Source: Eutreptiella sp. 'Long Island Sound 2002' (Eukaryota; Euglenozoa; Euglenophyceae; Eutreptiales; Eutreptiaceae). From it: a stretch of DNA of 64,000 nt. Shown piece after piece: positions 11,453 to 22,302 of this stretch (position 1 is its first letter; each line of letters starts with the position of its first letter). The stretch is taken from assembly GCA_964036045.1 (NCBI GenBank), contig OZ038383.1:40054294-40118293 (forward strand). The letters run 5' to 3'. Position numbers and translations under genes: made by a program. The notes under the pieces are model-generated. The model was not told the origin of the DNA. It saw only the letters and a list, made by a program, of their open reading frames with translations, and searched no databases.

Positions 11453-13190
11453 CCCCACCCCCCAACCACCAGCCGGCCACACTCCGGTCCGCACTCCGCA
11501 CCACGACACAGGCCAGGCTGACCTCCACTGACCCACCGCGGCACCACGCGAGACCACGGCATACCGCACCACAGCGCACCACAGAGCAACGCACCACAGC
11601 ACGACGCGACGCGACGCGGCACAGAGCGGCACAGCACGACACAACTGACCCTAACCTGAGGGACTAACCGAAGCCAGCCACCGCACGCCCTGGAAGGCGC
11701 CGCGCCACCACGCCACAGACCAGCACCGCAGGCCACACACGGGGCCACAGCGCGCCAGGCGACAACGGTGGCGGACCACCCAGAAGATTACAGCCGGCAC
11801 CGCAGAGGGGTAAGGACACGAACAACCCCGGCCCCCTAACCCAAAACCACAAGCAGCCGCCTGGCGCAGCCGCCCAGCCGGCAGAGCCAGGACCTAACCC
11901 GGCAAGAAGGGGCGCCGAGCCCACCGTGTACAAAGCCCACCCGACCCATGGGGCCGGAACGTGGCCACACAGAACGCAACTGCAGACAGCAGCCCGGAAG
12001 ACAACACTGAATGCAGGCCAGTGCGTGCGCCCGCCCAGGGAAGGCAGAGGGAGGAACAGGCAAGCCCCCCCCCCCCCAAAAAAAAAAAAGGAGGGGGGAG
12101 GGGGAAAAGGCACGGAAGCAGCCCACAGCCGCCAAACCGCCCACCAACACCACCACAGGCGGCCAAGCCCCCCCCCCAGAAGGCAACGAAAAAAAAAAAA
12201 AGGACCCCCACAGAGGCACAGGGGGACCACCCACCCAACACCGGCAACACCAAGCCAGTAACAGCGGACCACGGGGAAAAGGGACAAGGAAAAAAAAAGA
12301 AAAAAAAAGAGAGCCACCAGCCCAGCCCGAAAGAAAGGGGATGGAGGGACAGGGACCACAAAGCCCGGAAAAAAAAAAAAAGAAAAGAATAAACCAAAGC
12401 GCAAAAAAAAAAACACACCCCGACAACCCAGCCAAGAAGGGCTGGGCACAGGGGAGACCCGGGCCCAGCACACACGCCCACACCGCGCGCCAGAACCGGA
12501 AACGGCGGGGGGCAAGCGGGGCGCCCACGAAACCACACACGTCCCAAAAGCAGGCCGAAACCGAAGCCCAACCACGAACACCATAAACAGCCGACACTAG
12601 AGGGACAACACCACAAACCGTGCCCGAACACACCCACCCAAGACCCCAGCCAGGACTGGCGGCGTTAACAAAACCCGCACCCAACCGCCAACCGGACCCA
12701 AACACAAACGCCACACAACAGTAGGAAACCCAGTGCCCACAGCCCGGGCACTGAGGCAGCCCGTGCCATGCAGGTGACCCGGCCAAACGAGATCCGGAGC
12801 CCGGGGGTAAGGCTGCATCCTAAGGCCTGCGCTTCTTTGGGACTCGAGGCGGAGCGTGCGACACCCAAGCGCCTCGGAACCCTAGTACCAAGAACGTGCA
12901 TGCACGCCTTGGGAACGGGATAAGCCAGGAAGTTTGGTGAACCCCTAGGGTTCCGCCCAAAGGAGGGGACGTGCGCAAGCACGGGGGCACACCCTCCCGG
13001 CGAGACAAGCATGTCAAGCTGGCGGCGATCAGCCCTCCCGGCGTAGCCCGGGGCCGCTTTGTTGGGGGCCAACAGTCAGGTCTAGCGGGAAGTAAGCCGC
13101 CTCCCCTCTTCACGCGCGAAGCCTCTTCCTGTTCGTCACAGGGGCGACGCCAGGGGGAACCATGGGGCGCCTCTCCACGACCGAGTGCAC
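11453..13190 (+). other. Non-coding body of the PFP-bearing insertion, with A and C homopolymers
   Basis: From 12070 to 12420 there are many runs of 9 to 12 A and of C on the + strand. On the minus strand these give long frames rich in Phe, Leu and Val, which are composition artefacts. No gene is supported. The last 350 bases (12840-13190) are of more normal composition and may be the 3' end of an unclassified LINE or SINE. Confidence 0.45.
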
Positions 13191-13210
13191 CTACCTACCT
13201 ACCTACCTAC
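13191..13210 (+). repeat. (CTAC)5 microsatellite tail
   Basis: Five perfect CTAC units sit at the right boundary of the insertion, partly overlapping the 13-bp target duplication. Short tandem 3' tails are known from RTE- and I-type LINEs. Confidence 0.85.
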
Positions 13211-15650
13211 CTTTTTGGGCAATATGTGGTATGTGTCATGTGTTGTGTTGCGTGCCCATTTGGCGGGTCCATCGCTCCAAGCCGAACCCGCCAATGGACC
13301 TCATATTGTGTAAGCCCCTTCTCCATACTCTCTACGAACAATTGCAAGCCTAACCTTCGTGAAGGGAAGCTTGTGTGGTGATCCCGAAGCGATGCGTTGG
13401 GAGCAAGGTGTGTGTTTTGCAATTTTCAATAATTTCATGTGCCCACTTGGGAAGTAGCGCTCGTGACCTTTCAAAGCGCCCCAAGTGGAGCACATATGTG
13501 GAATCGAAGGTCATTGGTGTCAAGTCATTGTGTTTAGAAGGATTAGTTGATTGCACGATCCAAGCCGAAGATATTATATTATAATTGTGCGCCTTTCAAG
13601 GCACCTTTATGTGTCTTTGTGCCAATTCTGCCGTTTTTGGCCCGTCATGATGTCAAGTGGCGACCGTGTATGTCAGCGTTGCGCTCAATTGACATCATGA
13701 CTCAAGTATGATTTAAGGGTACATACTTCGGTGCCCAACATATCTTGGACCCGGCGAATAACTCCTCGTGGGCTTGGCACACCGTGGCCGCCATGTTGGT
13801 GATTTGGGACTATCCCAAATCATGGGCTCACTTGGCGACCCTGCCATTCCCAAAACCGGAGGAGTTGGGCGACGCCCAAAAGATATGTTGGACACACATG
13901 ACTTGATACCAATCCTATGGCACACTCCGGTCCAAGTCGGGCATGTGCCTCATTTGCCCCAACCATGAGTGTGCGCATTTTTGGCCATTTTGTGCAATTT
14001 TCCACTTTTGCTGCCCGCCGTGCACTATGTTGAGCCCATCCGTGCACGCCGGACGCATGGACCAATGGACCATATATGACATGGGTGTTATGTATATTGG
14101 TCCCCATGGTTCACACACCACGTGGGCGAAGCGGAGCAACCTTCGTTAAGGCGCTGGCCCAAAGTGAGTGTGGCAATTTTGCCATTCTGGCATTTGTGGA
14201 CCCAATTGGGATTGTCACCACGCCGAGTGCCATGGAGATCTTTGGGAGCCAAGGGCATGGAAGTCTTCGTTGGACTCCTGGTGGATCGCGTATGGAATGG
14301 CGAATCCGATCTCCAAGCCGGCGTGGAGATATACTATTGGGAGCACCCCGAATTTTGGCTCATTTCAGGCAGCCAAAATGACCCCATTTTGGGACCCCAA
14401 TTTCCCCCTTCCGTGTGGTCAATTGGCGGCCCCAGTTCTCTAAGCCCATAGGGAGCCCGGACCTAACGTTAAGTTGTACACTCAGATATAAGTCCTAGGT
14501 CCTGCCTACTACCCTGTGAACCATTGGCCTTGCCCTGGCCGGGCGAGCCACGTGTGGGAATGAGGCCAATTTTGGTGATTTTGGCATCATGACCCCACTT
14601 GACGAACACGTGGTGCCCTGATGCCGGGACCTCAGAGGGAACCAGGTTGGGTGAGGGCTCCAGGGAGTTCGTACTCCAAGGGCATAGGGTCAGTTGCCTC
14701 GTCCGTACCTCTGGCGGGTCCGGACGAGGGGTCAACTTTGGGGATTTTTGAGTTAATTTCAGTTTGGGCTGAAACAGCCCATTTTCAGCTACCAACTCCT
14801 GGGTGATAATGGCGGTTCCATATCTCTGGCTCAGAGAGGAGCTGGGACCTGCTGTTGAGGGAGCAGTGGGAGCCACTGTCGGTTGGCCTTGGAGCCCCTT
14901 GGTTCCCAGGAACTCGCCTGTGGCTGGGCGGGACACCTCCCCCTAAAGGCAGGGTTTCAGGGTCCGGACTGAGCAGGGCATGGGTTGTGTTTGAGCCCCC
15001 GCCCCCACCAGCCACTGGGAGGGTCGGACCTGGGATTGGGATATGAGTTGGGACTGAGTGTCTATTGTCCTGTAATGCCCTTACCCCCGTCCAGTCTTCA
15101 CCCCATGTGTACATATCCTGATGTGTTGCTGTACATACTTTCGTTCCCTTGTTGCAGAGTGGCAAGGATCCTGAAACGCTTTGTCACATGACATGAGCGC
15201 ATTGATGCCCCTGTGAGCGTATTGCTTTGCCTGCCTGCTCACTTGCGCGTGTCCACCGCAGCGTCCCGTGGCCGGCCCCCCACGGGAACGCGTCAAAAGC
15301 GTTTCACCGCCGCGGGGTTACCCAACCCTCGCGTGCCACTCGGGGCTACCAACCCCGAGCAGCGCGGCGCAGCTCGCAGCTTGCAGCGCAGCGCAGCGGC
15401 TCGCAGCGCAGCGCAGCGGCTCGCAGCGCCACCCAGCGACAGCGCCGAGTTCGTCACGGAGCCAGCAGCGCCGTCCAGAGCATCGCCCTGACCGCGCCGC
15501 GAGCGTGAAGGAAGTGGACAGACCAGACCCATCGGCCGACCAGCAAGGCCGCGTCAACCACTTCCACAACCACCGGCTGACCAGCACCAGCCGCACGCCC
15601 AGTCCAGTGCTGCAGCACCCGCCTCAACAACCACCACCAGTTCGTTGAGT
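13207..15650 (+). repeat. F2 3' LTR, right part (end uncertain)
   Basis: Sequence resumes at CTTTTTGGGCAATATGTGG after the insertion. It shows the same style as the F1 LTR (repeated CATATG-like words, GCCCATGG). The right limit is unknown: LTR-like composition goes to about 14500, and the GC-rich stretch 15240-15650 may be flank. No gene is supported here. Confidence 0.4.
15370..15430 (+). repeat. Short GCAGCG-type minisatellite
   Basis: GCAGCGCAGCGGCTC repeats twice in direct order, with shorter GCAGCG units around it. It is a simple GC-rich tandem repeat without coding signal. Confidence 0.6.
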
Positions 15651-15700
15651 AGAACGAGTGCACACCAAGGACCTCAAGACCAAGTACGCCCCCCGCTGCC

Positions 15701-16147
15701 ATGGTAAACTGGCAGGAAGCGGGCAGGACGTGGCCGCGGCCCCACCCCCATGCGCCACGCCTGCTGCGTGGGTTGGTTTGGGACCAGCACTACCGCCACA
15801 GCCACCCCCAGTGCGAAGGCGGCATGCCCGGGAGCTTCGAGCTCCGCGAGGACATGGGGGAGGACCGCCTGCGGGCAGTGGAGGAGTGGCTGCGGGCGGA
15901 AGGGTACGAGTACCGCTTCCGCCGCAAGCGCTGGAGGACCTGGACCCGGCCGGACAGGCCTGGCGAAGGCCTGCGCCCCGACGGGATTGAGGAGGACGAG
16001 GAGCCCAAGGTGTACCCGTCGGGCGCCTCGGGAACGCGTCACCACCTCATGATTGTTTCCCGCACCGGCACCTGCCCCGTGATTGCCTGTAGCCTTCTGG
16101 TTTGCAGCCTTTTGGGCATCGTTTCCGGCCGCAGCACACTGGGGTAG
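15701..16147 (+). CDS. Possible small ORF, unrecognised
   Basis: A 148-codon ORF begins with ATG 15701. Its middle looks protein-like (ELREDMGEDRLRAVEEWLRA and YRFRRKRWRTW), charged and probably helical. Its 3' end overlaps the end of gene X on the other strand. I see no known domain. It may be a tail-to-tail neighbour of X or a chance frame in GC-rich DNA. Confidence 0.25.
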   Translation: MVNWQEAGRTWPRPHPHAPRLLRGLVWDQHYRHSHPQCEGGMPGSFELREDMGEDRLRAVEEWLRAEGYEYRFRRKRWRTWTRPDRPGEGLRPDGIEEDEEPKVYPSGASGTRHHLMIVSRTGTCPVIACSLLVCSLLGIVSGRSTLG

Positions 16148-16221
16148 TGGACCTGCTGTCCTACCTTGCCCTCCAGGTACTCCTTCAGCTCCACCACCTC
16201 CGGCCCCCCTCATACTTGAGC
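16039..16221 (-). pseudogene. Gene X, 3' end
   Basis: This is the last part of X, separated from the rest by the hAT-type element. Read on the minus strand after removing that element, the frame of the middle part continues as PEVVELKEYLEGKVGQQVHY and stops at TGA 16039-16041. One in-frame TGA at 16210-16212, next to the insertion, would end it early; it may be a CGA-to-TGA change. The product is unknown. Confidence 0.5.
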
Positions 16222-17401
16222 TAGGGATGCAGGTTCGAATTCGCACGAATTCGCTCGAATTCGAATTCGCCCCGAATTCGCAGGAATTCGTGGACCGCTC
16301 CGAACTCGAATTCGCAACTTCAAATTCGAAGCCTCCCTGATTCGCTTGATTGAATCCACAGGCACGTACAATTTACCTTCTAGGTTGCAATTCACCTGTT
16401 TACATATGGGTATGCCACTACCCAGTACCATATCGCATAAAAGATTTCCCAAAAGCTTCCGTAACCTTGCAATTTTTGTTGTTTGTTGTTGCTTGCATTT
16501 ACCATGCTCAAACGATTCGACGATTTGACAAAAAAAAGAAAATCAAAACCAAGAATTCCAAAGTTCCTTGATTCTTTCAAATGCGTTTTGGAAAAGAAGT
16601 AGCAACGAAGCATGCAAGATCACCAATCCACACACAAACCATCACATGTGAACCACTTGTTGCCCTTATTGGGCCTTCATTCATTGCATTCTTGAATTGA
16701 ATCGTTGGACTTGAAGTCATCTAAGAGAGAGCATACACGGCACCGGGAAGGGTAAGGAGGGTACCGCTGCCAAGGATATGCAAGGGCTACAAGGGGCTAT
16801 GTACATAGCTTATAGGTAGGTTGGAGCAGTTGTGGGTGCCCAGGGCCTCACTGCGGCTGCGTCGGGCTGCTCTCGGCTGCTTCTCCTTCCACACACGCCC
16901 GACAGTGCGTGGTTGCCAAGGGGCAACACGTTTTGACTGTCAAAAACTAGAAAAAAAAAGTCGAAAATCAAAAGTTCGTGACGGGTTTTCCTCCAAACTG
17001 GTGGACTTCTGGGGAGAATGGAGGGTACCGCCGTGTTCGGTGGAGCTAGGCGGACACAGCGGTGTGTTCAAAACGCAAAAGTAAATTTTGTTTTCGAAAA
17101 TGAGTACGCAGGCACCGGACAAGAAAATCAACGGCTCAATCGAAGCAGAATCATCATAGTTTTCATTGTATCAAGTCCAAAAAAATATTGCATCGCACAG
17201 TTCAAAGTTAGTTTTTCATCTGGAGTAAAGACGGCGCACGCGTGATCATTTTGCCGTCGCCTGCGACGTCGCAGCGCGAATTCGCCCCGAATTCGCAGTA
17301 CTAAGAATTTCAGGCCGAATTCGCAGCGAATTCGCGCTGCGAAAGAATTCGCAGCGAATTCGGCGAATTCAAATTAACTTCGCTGCGAATCTGCATCCCT
17401 A
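16222..17401. mobile_element. hAT-type non-autonomous DNA transposon (1180 bp)
   Basis: Terminal inverted repeats are TAGGGATGCAG (16222-16232) and CTGCATCCCTA (17391-17401). An exact 8-bp target duplication, ACTTGAGC, lies at 16214-16221 and 17402-17409. Eight-base duplications and TAGGG-type termini are hallmarks of the hAT superfamily. Both subterminal regions are packed with CGAATTCG-type words, which may be transposase-binding repeats. The interior is AT-richer than its surroundings and encodes no transposase. It was inserted into gene X. Confidence 0.88.
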
Positions 17402-19549
17402 ACTTGAGCTAGCATGTGTACCGGCTGTGGATACACCCTTAGCTCCTGCTTGCCTGTGTCCCCCTCCACCACCCACCTGGCCTTCTCCTCTTCCCCGACC
17501 CTCGGAGGTATATGCACCAAGTGGAGGTGCTCCTTTCTCTCTGGCACCCTCCATTCTGGTTCCTGCTCCTTATCCACTGCTTGTGCCGCCCCATCCACCT
17601 CATGACTCCCCACTCCTGCCCTGTCTGATTCCTGCTTCACCAAGTGTATGATCAGGGGCACTTTCGTCATCACCAGCCCGTGCCATATCGCGTACACCTG
17701 CGACACCAGCTCCGTGCCCAGGGCCTCATGCAGCGGCCTGCCGGCCAGCCTCCTGAGGGATGCCATGTCCGCTTCTGCGTCCACCACCATCCACACCTCC
17801 CATACTTCCTCTCCTATCTCCCCAACCACGTCTGCCACCGCCTGCACCTCCCCATGGGACGCTGCTCCGTACACCACCTTTTCCGGCAGACGGGTCCGGG
17901 TGCCAGATGGGGGCTGGTAGGTCCCCGTATCGTGCCCAGGTGTACACCGTGTATGCCGTGCCCTCGGTGACGGCCTGTACTCTGTACGTGGACTTCCGTG
18001 CTTCGCCGTAGGTGACGAGCGCATTTGAGGTGGGGACGGTGTAGTTGAGGTGCGTGTGCGCCAGGGCGTGCGTGATTTGTACTTCTGTGCCCTTCCGTTT
18101 GTCTCCATGGTCTTCCAGTATGAAGTGTACCATCCATGGGCTGTGGGGTTGGAGGTTACTGTCTTTGTCGTGCAACGGCGGGTGTATTTGGCGTCCAGCC
18201 TGCTGCGCTTTGTTGGCGTTGTGGTGGCCGCGTTGCTCGACGAGGACGTTCGGTGTCCAGTCCTGCGGGCCACCCTCCCTGTGCGCCATGGCTTGGGCCG
18301 CCTTGGCGAGTGCCGTGACGGTAGGGGGCAGTGGGGGTTCAGCAACCTGGGGCACCATGCCGGTGTCTGTTGGGAAGTTCCAGTACATTGTGAACATCCC
18401 CGGCTGGTGGGCGTTGTGGGTGCCCGGGAGGGTCAGAGAGAGCGCCTCTTTGATCTGGGTTACCGTTTCTGGATGTATGGTAGTGGGGTAGTGCCAGAGG
18501 GTGTGCTTGGTGGGATCCCGGTGTGTTCGGGCGGTAGGTCCCGTGGGCTCCATTGTCTGCGGCGTGAGGGTGTGGTCGAGGGCGACCTCGTCGAGGCGGT
18601 TGGCTTTAGCGGCCCACCTTGTCTGCCATTCCGTCAGTGTGGGGTCGTCCTCGGCGCAGTCTAGGGTATAGTGGATAGCCATCCACTCCGGGCCGGGACC
18701 GACGGTAATGTCGGTACCCGTTGTAGCGTTTATCCAGATACCTTGTGTGGGTCCCGCCTGGGGCGTTTGGTCGTCGTCGCCCAGGGCTGCGCCTTCCATG
18801 GCTGCCGTGCCCTGGGTGGTTCGAAAGAGGTGCGTGGCCTGCGTTAGTTGTACTTGGTGTGGCGTAAGGAGGCGCATGGATACCATCGTTGCCATCCCCC
18901 GGAGAATTTTCTTCCAATCGATGGCGCCCGTCAGTAGTCGCCATGTTGTTGCCGTGCTCCTTGTGTGGTTCCCCCCTCGGGGTAGTTGGTAGTTGTCTGG
19001 GACGTGACGCAAGGTGAGAGGCTTGTCGAGTTGTTTGACAGTTGTGGTGGCGTTTGGGGGTTCGGCCCTTTTGTGGGCTGCTGGGCTGTGCCCTTGTTGG
19101 GGGGGCGCATGTTCCTGTTGCGTGGGCGTTTGGAATTTCGTAGGACTGGGGGGTATGTGTGGCTCGGGTATCGGTTGTGGCATTGTAGACCGAAGGCTGG
19201 TGATGTTGTGTGCTCCGGTGGCTGCATCTTCGTGCAGGTAGAACTCCAGCGCTGGTGGCCCAATAGGGTGCCACTCGTGTGGGTCATCGTGCGGGGTGTG
19301 GGGCCGGATGCTTTGCTGAGTGGACCAGCTGTGGTAGGCCAGGATGGCGTTCGTGATGGCGGGGTTGCTGTTGTCTTCAAACGGGTGGTCGGGTCTGGTG
19401 CAGTCTTCGTACGTGGTGCAAACCGTCGTAGCAAGTGCTCCGATGTCTCCCTCCGGCACTACGTCGTCCCATGTTGTGCGGGACGTGGCACCCGGTGGGC
19501 CCGTGTGTCCCTCGGGAACCTCCGTTTCGTACTTGGTCCAATCTTGTAG
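17402..19549 (-). pseudogene. Gene X, middle part
   Basis: The frame runs from the F1b junction (LQDWTKYETEVPEGHTG) through about 540 codons, then shifts at about 17890-17940 into a frame that goes on to the hAT junction. It is rich in Thr, His and Pro in the first part. A more ordered C-terminal part includes VVYGAASHGEVQAVADVV and ALGTELVSQVYAIWHGLV. I do not recognise a family. It is split by two insertions and one frameshift, so it is a pseudogene. Source could be a host gene or an older element's ORF. Confidence 0.6.
19532..19549. repeat. Left copy of the 18-bp F1b target duplication
   Basis: CTTGGTCCAATCTTGTAG here equals 32754-32771. Both copies encode the same residues of gene X (LQDWTK on the minus strand) and lie directly at the outer ends of the element. 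Ty3/gypsy elements normally make 4-6 bp duplications. Confidence 0.85.
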
Positions 19550-21905
19550 GTCCCTACCAGGACCGGCCCCCGCTGTGCCCCTTCCGCCTGTTACCCCTGC
19601 TGATTTACTCCGGATCAACGATTGCATTTCTCAAAATCCTCAAAGTCCAGGGTCCAAAATCCAAAAATATAGAAAATGTAATCCTCCTTCAACCCTGAAC
19701 AGCAACCAGATCCCACAAATACAGCAATAGCCCAATTCACAATCCAAATCAGGCTGCGGGCTTTCGTTCAGCACATCGATTGTCTCACGATGGCGGGCAT
19801 GTACAAGAATTGCACCAAGGAAGAAAGCCCTGAAATTGGCATATGAACACAAATAAAGCAGCGTTGGGGAAAGAGGTAAACATATACATTCACAGCCATA
19901 AACCCCTCATTCCCTGGACTCAAGACCTTCCCTTGACTCACCAACATATTGCCCTGAACCAGGTCAAATGAGATGGCTGAATGCCATGTGTCACAAGTCA
20001 CTACACAAACCCCAAAAATGTGTTCACTCCCAAGCCTATATATCCTAGCCCAATAGGGGAGGTGGCGTGTCATGGCCTAGAGTGGCACTCAGGACCATGC
20101 CCTACCCTGACATAACCTTGGATGGACTTGGAGTCGAATGGGCTTGGAGATATGCCCCATGAGTTTGAACTCATAACATGCCAAAAACTGCCAATTCACA
20201 CCCTATTGGCCGTATATCACATATGTGCTCAAAATTGAAGTTACCACTTATCCGAAGGCTCAAAGCATGCATGGACTCGAAATCTAATATTCATGGAGGA
20301 TAGAGACCAAAGGCCAATGCCCATGTACATCCCCATTTCACCCTCGAAACCCCTTCGGATATGGGCGCCACGCACTGCCCAAGTCAGCCCATGATCTTGA
20401 GACCAATTCTTGTGATCCTTCGTGCGCCAAGCCAAATGGAGTACGCGATCCGGCATATGGTGGTGTTCAACTCCAAAGCATATGCCAACATATGAACAAC
20501 ATACCATGGTTCGACTCTCCATAGGCTTCTTGCTGTTTGCTGACCAGGTAAGTACACAAAACGCAAAAATGAGCAAAAATTGAGGTCAAAAACATGAAAA
20601 TATGACCAAATACAAGTTGTCATGATAGTATATCTCTATGCTCACCCATGATATCCGCTCATGATTCAATACACAAATGATTGGAACCATTCACGAACAA
20701 TTCCCCCACTTGGATCCCCAATCGGGCGCATGGAGATACCTTCGCCACTAATATCTACATGCCCCATGAAAATGGGAGTGCACCCATGGATCTCTTTGTC
20801 AAACATACCATGAGCAATACATACGCGGTAGACTTGGTCTAGCGCTTTGGATTCCACAATTGGGACATGGGCAAAGCCCTTGTCACGTATGGCTCCCCAT
20901 CTCTTCGGCCACACGAAGATATATAACATGGGCGTGAGCATATCAAACATATACCATGCATACAACACATACCCTCAAAATATGGCTCCCACCATGATAT
21001 GCCATGTCCCTCCATAGACATAACTTCACGTTAAAAATACGTAGGAACCCAAGGAAAGTTGCTATGCAACCCCAACACTCATGCGGTACACTCGAAAGTC
21101 ACAATAGAATGTTCGGTTGCACGGTCCAAGAGTTATATGTCACTTTATACCCTCTTGACCATTATCCCTTGCTATATCGGGCATGTGTACACACCAAAGG
21201 CGTTTGATGCTTCCTAAATTAAGTTGAGACCAAGGCGTTTGCAACCCAACCTTTCTTATTCTCTTTCCTCACACTCGCGCGTAGATATGGTCCTTCAAAG
21301 TGGTCCCACGATTCACTTTTGTTTCCCTTATATCTCCAAGTCAAATGGGTGGCAAGTATAAGGGAAACCTGATTCGGGCATAGGGAAAGGAGTATGACCA
21401 CTCGAAGGGGTCCAAATCAAGTGCGGCGATGTCGAAGTCGAAAATCCGATTTCGACATCGCGAAAAATTCTGATTAAAATTTCGAGGGCTTATTTAGAGA
21501 TTTGCGGAAGCAACGAACCCTTTGCTGATGAAATCTGACCCTTCAACGGAATATCCGCCAAAATATCTGGAAATAACAGTTAACCAATCGGTTAACGCAA
21601 AATCGCGAGCCAACTGACGGTCGCTGATACATTGACCATCAGAACGAAAGGCTGAAAAATTACGGAAACATTATGATAATAAAACCCTGTTGATTCCTGA
21701 TATTCTGATGTATAAATCTCCGCTGGCGGCGCCCCGGTTCTGAATATGGCCGCTCGTAGCCGGAATGGCCCAACCTATCACACTATCACATCGGGTTAGT
21801 TCAGGTGGACGGGAGAGTATGATATCAGCCAATGGCGGCTTGCCGGCACATAGATACACACCCCAAGTGACGCCAAGATGGCCACGGGGGTCCGAACCGG
21901 CTTCA
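19548..21905 (-). repeat. F1b 3' LTR, terminally clipped
   Basis: It aligns with the 5' LTR from its TGAAG start (plus-strand position 21905) down to 19548, where the 5' LTR and F1a both carry six to seven more bases. Two bases at the end are shared with the flanking duplication. Confidence 0.9.
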
Positions 21906-22302
21906 CCCCCCTTCTCAGAGCGTTGTTACCGCTCGGAAGTCATTGAAGAGAGGACGGGAGGACCCCAATGGGCTCCAACCCCCCCCCCCCCCATGTCCCA
22001 AGGACACATGGAGACCCCACACACGTCGTAGGCGTCCCCCACGCCCCAAGGGAGGGGTGAGGACACTGATACTCAGCGCCCTACGCCATATCCGGTCTCC
22101 TCTTGATCTACAACATGGACCAAGGGGATCAAAGATAGAAAAACGTCGTCGGTCGACCTAAATAAGTATACCACAGTGAAATATATACGTGGAGATCGAG
22201 TGAAGGGGGTATATGGCCAATCAACGCCGAAAAATCCCCGGATGAACGCCCTCACCCGTCTCCCCAAGCACAGAAACAAACAAAATGCCAAGGGGGGATC
22301 CA
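21906..22302 (-). other. F1b 3' untranslated region and polypurine tract
   Basis: It corresponds to 846-1237 of F1a. Read on the minus strand it ends with CTGAGAAGGGGGG before the LTR. A C14 run lies at about 21979-21992 on the + strand. No gene is present. Confidence 0.7.

Larger units (their letters stand above)
10831..13206 (+). mobile_element. 2.4-kb TPRT-like insertion with PFP fragment and (CTAC)n tail
   Basis: The insertion splits the F2 LTR. A 13-bp direct repeat, CTACCTTTTTGGG, flanks it (10818-10830 and 13207-13219). Its right end is (CTAC)5 and its left end starts abruptly inside a coding sequence. Long target duplications, a simple-repeat 3' tail and a truncated 5' end are typical of target-primed reverse transcription by LINE-type machinery. 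The interior holds a PFP gene fragment, then GC-rich non-coding DNA with A and C homopolymers, then an unclassified 0.4-kb 3' segment. No reverse transcriptase is present, so it would have been mobilised in trans. Confidence 0.65.
3603..15650 (+). mobile_element. F2: decayed Ty3/gypsy chromovirus, gag end to 3' LTR
   Basis: In order: the C-terminal part of gag, pol in the same frame, a 1-kb untranslated stretch, a polypurine tract (about 9888-9900) and a 3' LTR starting TGAAGCGG at 9901. Proteins and part of the LTR are homologous to F1 but clearly diverged. The 5' half lies beyond F1a, outside the window. The LTR is split by the insertion 10831-13206. The right end of the LTR cannot be fixed because the partner LTR is not visible; 15650 is a rough outer limit. 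Confidence 0.7.

Noticed and set aside
11664-12786. Three long minus-strand ORFs rich in Phe, Leu, Val and Trp
   Set aside because: They come from runs of A and C on the + strand; no domain, overlapping in all three frames, composition fully explains them.
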